Of a stretch of 64,000 nt of DNA, positions 59,919 through 64,000 are shown in pieces. Source of the stretch: CAVQBP01 sp963848195 (lineage in GTDB: Bacteria > Bacteroidota > Ignavibacteria > Ignavibacteriales > Ignavibacteriaceae); NCBI GenBank assembly GCA_963848195.1, contig CAWKCY010000019.1:1-64000 (forward strand), in the 5' to 3' direction. The notes beneath the pieces are model-generated. The model was not told the DNA's origin. It made no database searches and saw only the letters and a list, made by a program, of their open reading frames with translations. The position numbers and the translations under genes were made by a program. Within the stretch, counting starts at the first letter, position 1. Each line of letters begins with the position of its first letter.

Positions 59919-61007
59919 ATGGAAAAAAGAGTATATAATTTTAGCGCCGGACCTGCAATATTGCCGGAAGAAGTATTACAGGAAGCACAGAAAGATTTAT
60001 TTGCACTTCCTGGTGTTGGCATGTCTATTTTGGAGATTAGTCACCGTTCCAAAACCTTCGATAAAATTATTTTAGAAGCTAAAGAAAATCTAAAAGCCTT
60101 ATTGAATATTCCTGATAATTATGAAATATTGTTTTTACAGGGGGGCGCCAGCTTACAGTTTTCTATGGTTCCGCTAAATCTTATGCCTCCGCAGAATAAG
60201 GCAGACTATATAGTAACAGGAAGCTGGTCAAAAAAAGCTGTCAAGGAAGCCAAAAGAGCCGGTACTGTTAATATTGCAGCAACAACTGAATCGGAAAATT
60301 TTAAAAGGATACCAAAGCAGGATGAATTTAAATTAGACACTGATGCTTCTTATGTTCATTTTACATCTAACAATACGATTTATGGAACAGAATGGAAAAG
60401 TGAACCTGAAGTTGGTAATGTACCTCTAATTTGTGATGCTTCATCGGATATTTTAAGTAAAAAAATTGAGGTTGCTAAATATGGGATCATATATGCCGGT
60501 GCTCAAAAGAATATGGGACCTTCGGGAGTTACAACTGTTATTTTCAGGAAAGATCTGGCTGAAAGAAGTCAGGATACATTGCCAACAATGTTGAATTACA
60601 AGACGCACCTTGAAAATAATTCACTTTATAACACACCAAATACTTTCGGAGTTTATATTATTGCTTTAGTAACTAAATGGATAAAGAATATGGGGGGAAT
60701 TGAAGCTATGGAAAAGGTTAACAAAGAAAAAGCGGAAATTTTATACAATTGCATTGATGAAAGCAACGGATTCTATAAAGGACATGCGGAGAAGGATAGC
60801 CGCTCTTTAATGAATATTACTTTTAATTTGCAGACCGGGGAATTGGAGAAAACACTTGTCTCGGAAGCAACTGAAGCAGGATTTGACGGTGTAAAAGGAC
60901 ATAGATCTGTCGGCGGTTTAAGAGCATCAGTTTATAATGCTTTCCCTAAGAAAGGGATCGAAGACCTTGTTGATTTTATGAAAAAATTCCAATCCAAACA
61001 TTCTTAA
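59919..61007 (+). CDS. serC: Phosphoserine aminotransferase SerC, 362 aa
   Basis: SerC makes 3-phosphoserine for serine synthesis using PLP. Conserved parts are YNFSAGPAILPEEVLQEAQK, LLNIPDNYEILFLQGGASLQ FSMVPLNLM, the Schiff-base lysine in IYAGAQKNMGPSGVTTVIFR and KGHRSVGGLRASVYNAFPKK. Length is typical. It follows the DUF1015 gene. Confidence 0.95.
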   Translation: MEKRVYNFSAGPAILPEEVLQEAQKDLFALPGVGMSILEISHRSKTFDKIILEAKENLKALLNIPDNYEILFLQGGASLQFSMVPLNLMPPQNKADYIVTGSWSKKAVKEAKRAGTVNIAATTESENFKRIPKQDEFKLDTDASYVHFTSNNTIYGTEWKSEPEVGNVPLICDASSDILSKKIEVAKYGIIYAGAQKNMGPSGVTTVIFRKDLAERSQDTLPTMLNYKTHLENNSLYNTPNTFGVYIIALVTKWIKNMGGIEAMEKVNKEKAEILYNCIDESNGFYKGHAEKDSRSLMNITFNLQTGELEKTLVSEATEAGFDGVKGHRSVGGLRASVYNAFPKKGIEDLVDFMKKFQSKHS

Positions 61008-61145
61008 AGAGGAAAATAATTAAGCCCAGGTTATGCAATAGAGTCAAATTCAAAGCGAAAGTTCCAAAGCTACGAAATGAATTTCCAATCTAATGCATAA
61101 TTTGGTTTAACCAAGCTTAAATTCATTATGAATCGAGGTCAAATA

Positions 61146-61571
61146 ATGAAATATTCAGTTTTTGTAATTATTCTCATTGTAATATCTACCGGATGCAGTA
61201 AAAAAGAAAAAGAAAATTTATCCGCTTATAATGCAGCTGCTTTTGCCTATGACCTAGGAAACAGCTGGGAGGTAGATGCAACAACAAGAGTCAAAGGCTT
61301 CATTCAAAAAGAAGAAAATAATATGTTTAAAGCATCCTTAGCTTATGAAATTAATTTAGTTACTCCTAAAAATGATACAATAAGATCTTTAATTTCTAAG
61401 GTTATCGATAAATCAGATAAAGAAAAAATGACAGATACAGCACTGGAAGCACAATTTGATCTTGATTCTACTTATGTTGACGGAGAATATATAATCGTTT
61501 TCAGTGTTAAAGATGTTATTTCAGGAGCAAGATCTTCTTCTAACGCAGGGTTTAAATTGAGCAGGGATTAA
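61146..61571 (+). CDS. Small lipoprotein of unknown function, 141 aa
   Basis: The ATG at 61146 has GAGG eight bases upstream and opens a lipoprotein signal (VIILIVISTGCSKKEK). The mature part is a single beta-rich domain (AFAYDLGNSWEVDATTRVKG, ASLAYEINLVTPKNDTIRSL, YVDGEYIIVFSVKDVISGAR), possibly immunoglobulin-like. I do not recognise the family. Confidence 0.6.
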   Translation: MKYSVFVIILIVISTGCSKKEKENLSAYNAAAFAYDLGNSWEVDATTRVKGFIQKEENNMFKASLAYEINLVTPKNDTIRSLISKVIDKSDKEKMTDTALEAQFDLDSTYVDGEYIIVFSVKDVISGARSSSNAGFKLSRD

Positions 61572-61618
61572 ATCGAGAGGCAAAATTAACTCAGCCTGAG
61601 AGGAAGAGGATACCAACT

Positions 61619-62005
61619 TTATAAATATTTCTCCGGTATAGATTTACGGGCACTATATCCTTCTTCAATCCCGTGATAAAACTTTATATCATCTTCATCG
61701 CTTCTCCAACAGAGATACACTTCTCTGGAGTCAATAATAGATGGAAAATCTACCAGGCCTATAGTAAAGTTCCAATCTTTATAAAGGCACCCGACCTCTT
61801 CCAGTTCTTGAATGAACCCATTAACTTCACTTACCATTTTTTGAATTTGGTTCCATGTATTACTAGATTCGATTTTTCCATCAACATCTTCGGCAATTAA
61901 ACGCATTTCCCTTGTTGTATCAAGAATATCTTTGACAATTTTTTTTACTAAAGGTAATGTTTTTTTCGCTTCGGAAGGGGTAAAATACTTTGTTTCAGTG
62001 ATCAT
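61619..62005 (-). CDS. DUF2203-family protein, 128 aa
   Basis: Matches DUF2203: YFTPSEAKKTLPLVKKIVKD at the start, a long helical middle and the end LVDFPSIIDSREVYLCWRSD EDDIKFYHGIEEGY. Function is unknown; the conserved C-terminal W-R-x-x-E pattern is typical. Confidence 0.88.
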   Translation of the reverse strand: MITETKYFTPSEAKKTLPLVKKIVKDILDTTREMRLIAEDVDGKIESSNTWNQIQKMVSEVNGFIQELEEVGCLYKDWNFTIGLVDFPSIIDSREVYLCWRSDEDDIKFYHGIEEGYSARKSIPEKYL

Positions 62006-62232
62006 TTGAATTCCATTTTCTTAAAAAACTAACTATTATTTACTACAAGATCATCACAAAATAGTATCTTTTCAACAGTAAATTAATGATACTGATTATA
62101 ATTATAAAATAAAAACTTACTTTTTCAACATAATTGTTTTTTCCAAATGAAATTGTTGATTTTTTAATCAAATAAAAGGAACATTGTAAGTTAATTATTG
62201 TAAAAAAAACATTTACAACTATTCCATATACA

Positions 62233-63228
62233 ATGTTAAAAAAGTTGATATTTCTTTTTATTGTTCTTTCCTTTATAGGCTTTAATTCTTACAGCATAAA
62301 GACTAACAGGATACAAAAACCTATAAATTCTACTGTTCAAGTGGATTCTAATATTACTTTCAAAAAAGATTATCCAATTGCTTTAGTAGGTGATCTGCAA
62401 AGAACTACAGTCTGGGAGCTAATGATCGGAAGAGAACAAAATGAAGTGGAAAGAAAGAAAATCATTGAAAACATTGCCTTACATAATCCTGCTGCTTTAA
62501 TTTTGTTAGGTGATATGGTATCGAACGGCTCAGATATAAAGGAGTGGGATTATCTTCATAATCTGCTAAAACCTATTATGAGTAAAGATATTCCGGTAAT
62601 ACCTGTCTTAGGTAATCATGAGTATTGGGGAGATAATTCAATAGCACTCAATAATGCCAAGCAAAATTTTCCTATTTTCCAAAAATCCCATTGGTACAGT
62701 AAAATTTACGGTGATATTGTTTTTATAATTCTTGATTCCAACAGATATGACTTAATGGAAGACAACTGGACTAGAGAAAGAAGATGGTTTGAGAATGCTT
62801 TAAATTATTACGACTCGAATGGTGATATTAAAGGGATCATCGTTTGTCTTCATCATCCTCCTTATACCAACAGCTTAGTTACGGGAGACAATATAGATGT
62901 ACAGGAAGCATTTGTCGAGCCTTTTTTAGAATCTCAAAAAACTCTGGCAATGATAAGCGGACACGCACACACCTATGAAAGATTTCAAAAGAAGGGTAAA
63001 ATGTTCATAATCTCCGGAGGAGGCGGCGGTCCACGGGTTCTTCTTAAAACCGGCTCTAATATTCATAAAGATATTGTAAATTTACCTCAATTAAGGCCTT
63101 TTAATTACCTTCTTCTTTATCCGAAACCGGAAGGAGTTCAAATAACAGCAAAAGGATTAGAAAAAGGGGAATCCCAATTCATTATTCTAGATAACTTTAC
63201 AATTCCATTTAAAAATATTCCTTACTAA
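62233..63228 (+). CDS. Secreted metallophosphoesterase (purple acid phosphatase-like), 331 aa
   Basis: A signal peptide (IFLFIVLSFIGFNSYS) precedes a calcineurin-like domain with all metal motifs: ALVGDLQRT, LLGDMVSNGS, VLGNHEYWGD, CLHHPPYT and ISGHAHTYERF. The GNHE and GHxHTYERF forms are those of purple acid phosphatase-like enzymes. It is exported; substrate unknown. A 227-base AT-rich gap precedes it. Confidence 0.87.
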   Translation: MLKKLIFLFIVLSFIGFNSYSIKTNRIQKPINSTVQVDSNITFKKDYPIALVGDLQRTTVWELMIGREQNEVERKKIIENIALHNPAALILLGDMVSNGSDIKEWDYLHNLLKPIMSKDIPVIPVLGNHEYWGDNSIALNNAKQNFPIFQKSHWYSKIYGDIVFIILDSNRYDLMEDNWTRERRWFENALNYYDSNGDIKGIIVCLHHPPYTNSLVTGDNIDVQEAFVEPFLESQKTLAMISGHAHTYERFQKKGKMFIISGGGGGPRVLLKTGSNIHKDIVNLPQLRPFNYLLLYPKPEGVQITAKGLEKGESQFIILDNFTIPFKNIPY

Positions 63229-63264
63229 GTTGGAATCCTTTTTGATTAATTGTATCTAATTAAT

Positions 63265-63395
63265 TGAAGTTAGGCAAAATCACTATTATTTGTAACAGGA
63301 GTAGGAGAATTATATTAAAATGGTGCAAAATCTAAATTAGGAGATTCTTCACTCCACTTCGTTCCGTTCAGAATGACAATGTTTGCGTAACTTAA
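63265..63395. repeat. MITE-like element with TGAAGTTACGCAA-type termini, copy 2
   Basis: TGAAGTTAGGCAA at 63265-63277 and TTGCGTAACTTAA at 63383-63395 are inverted termini. Inside, GGTGCAAAATCTAAATTAGG and CCACTTCGTTCCGTTCAGAA match copy 1 at 37771-37920. Confidence 0.7.
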
Positions 63396-63433
63396 GTAAT
63401 TAATTAAATACTGAATAATTAAAGGTGATATTG

Positions 63434-64000
63434 ATGGATTTCAAAACTATTGAAGAACTGATAAATCAAAAAGGAATCGATTATCAGGAATATTTGAATA
63501 AATTTATAAACGAACTGGCAGAAACAAATCCCGATCTATTAGATATAAAAGCAAGCAAGAAATTCGAAACTAAAAAATTGAACCTTCAACGAAGCACAAG
63601 AATTATGAAGACTTATAAAGTTTCGAATAATTTGCGGGAAGAGATTAAAAGGATAAATGAGGCTCAGCTTTGGATGGTAATAACGGAAAACTGGTGCGGT
63701 GATTCTGCCCAAAATCTGCCCTACATTGCCTTAATTGCTCAAGAAAATCCAAACATTAGATTTAAAATTATTCTAAGAGATTCAAATCCAGATGTAATGG
63801 ATCAATATTTAACAAATGGGACCCGAAGCATCCCAATTCTGGTTGCATTAGATTCTAATGGAAATGAGTTATTCAGATGGGGTGCCCGACCGAAAATTGC
63901 TCAGGAATTTTTCATTCAATGGAAAGCGGAAGGTATTGTTAGTCCTGAGCTTTATGAAAAGCTTCATCTCTGGTATGCCAGAAATAAGGGAGAGGCAATT
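63434..64000 (+). CDS. Thioredoxin-family protein (partial, runs off the right edge)
   Basis: Starts at the ATG at 63434 with AGGTGAT upstream and is open to the window end. The central part WMVITENWCGDSAQNLPYIA and later GTRSIPILVALDSNGNELFR WGAR match the thioredoxin-like family with a WCGDS active site (single cysteine, Thioredoxin_9 type). These are stress-related cytoplasmic proteins of uncertain activity. Confidence 0.8.
   Translation, partial: MDFKTIEELINQKGIDYQEYLNKFINELAETNPDLLDIKASKKFETKKLNLQRSTRIMKTYKVSNNLREEIKRINEAQLWMVITENWCGDSAQNLPYIALIAQENPNIRFKIILRDSNPDVMDQYLTNGTRSIPILVALDSNGNELFRWGARPKIAQEFFIQWKAEGIVSPELYEKLHLWYARNKGEAI

Noticed and set aside
1..64000. CRISPR array
   Set aside because: Repeats are few, widely scattered and not evenly spaced by unique spacers; no cas-like genes were found.
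1..64000. tRNA or rRNA genes
   Set aside because: No cloverleaf with a GGTTCGAATCC-like T arm or rRNA core sequence was recognised by reading; a covariance search would be needed to be certain.

Overview
The window is AT-rich DNA from what looks like a member of the Ignavibacteria (Bacteroidota/Chlorobi side of the tree). The best clue is the type IX secretion sorting domain at the end of the 13851-15449 cytochrome, which begins QNYPNPFNPATEIKFS, a form typical of Ignavibacteriales and Caldithrix relatives. A DUF5686 protein, LytS/LytTR signalling and many unlinked housekeeping genes fit this. No rRNA, tRNA, CRISPR array or transposase gene was recognised.

Positions 1-7200 are an accessory graveyard. 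They hold PIN toxin/antitoxin pairs (one toxin carries a 1-nt deletion), a MNT nucleotidyltransferase with a truncated HEPN partner plus a second scrap of the same pair, a frameshifted double-CXXCG protein, scraps of an AraC regulator and of a restriction-methylase, a BrnT/BrnA pair and several repeat elements. Positions 7200-13600 carry regulation and envelope genes: an ECF42-type sigma factor with its DGPF/YCII partner, a TPR protein, and a LiaF-like/LytS-like/LytTR operon.

Positions 13851-19518 are the most striking block. It contains a multihaem cytochrome with a type IX sorting tail, a tetrahaem c554-type cytochrome, an outer-membrane beta-barrel, a 14-CXXCH cytochrome and a multihaem lipoprotein with CX4CH motifs. 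The last three are tightly packed. This is the parts list of a porin-cytochrome conduit that would move electrons between the periplasm and the cell exterior.

Positions 20832-27327 (minus strand) are a corrinoid methyl-transfer cluster: RACo-type ASKHA iron-sulfur activator, a MetH-activation-like protein, a UroD-type methyltransferase, a corrinoid protein, a small PF13769-type protein and a zinc-type homocysteine methyltransferase. It looks like a methionine synthase split into separate parts, possibly fed by an unusual methyl donor. Next come a frameshifted Gfo/Idh/MocA oxidoreductase and a metal-related group (DUF134 regulator behind a perfect palindrome, His-rich NifX-like protein, ten-TM exporter).

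Positions 30700-64000 are mostly ordinary chromosomal genes: thioredoxin-TPR protein, AEC transporter, ferredoxin, M48 and M16 peptidases, RRM protein, DUF5686 barrel, L,D-transpeptidase, HtrA protease, YchF, OsmC, ergothioneine genes egtB and egtD, valS, an XRE/DUF4411 toxin-antitoxin pair, DUF1015-serC and metallophosphoesterases. Threaded through the window are at least five families of short dispersed inverted repeats. The clearest is a ~97-bp element with arms AAAGATGACATCTTT and AAAGATGTCATCTTT, present in six good copies and one or two decayed ones.
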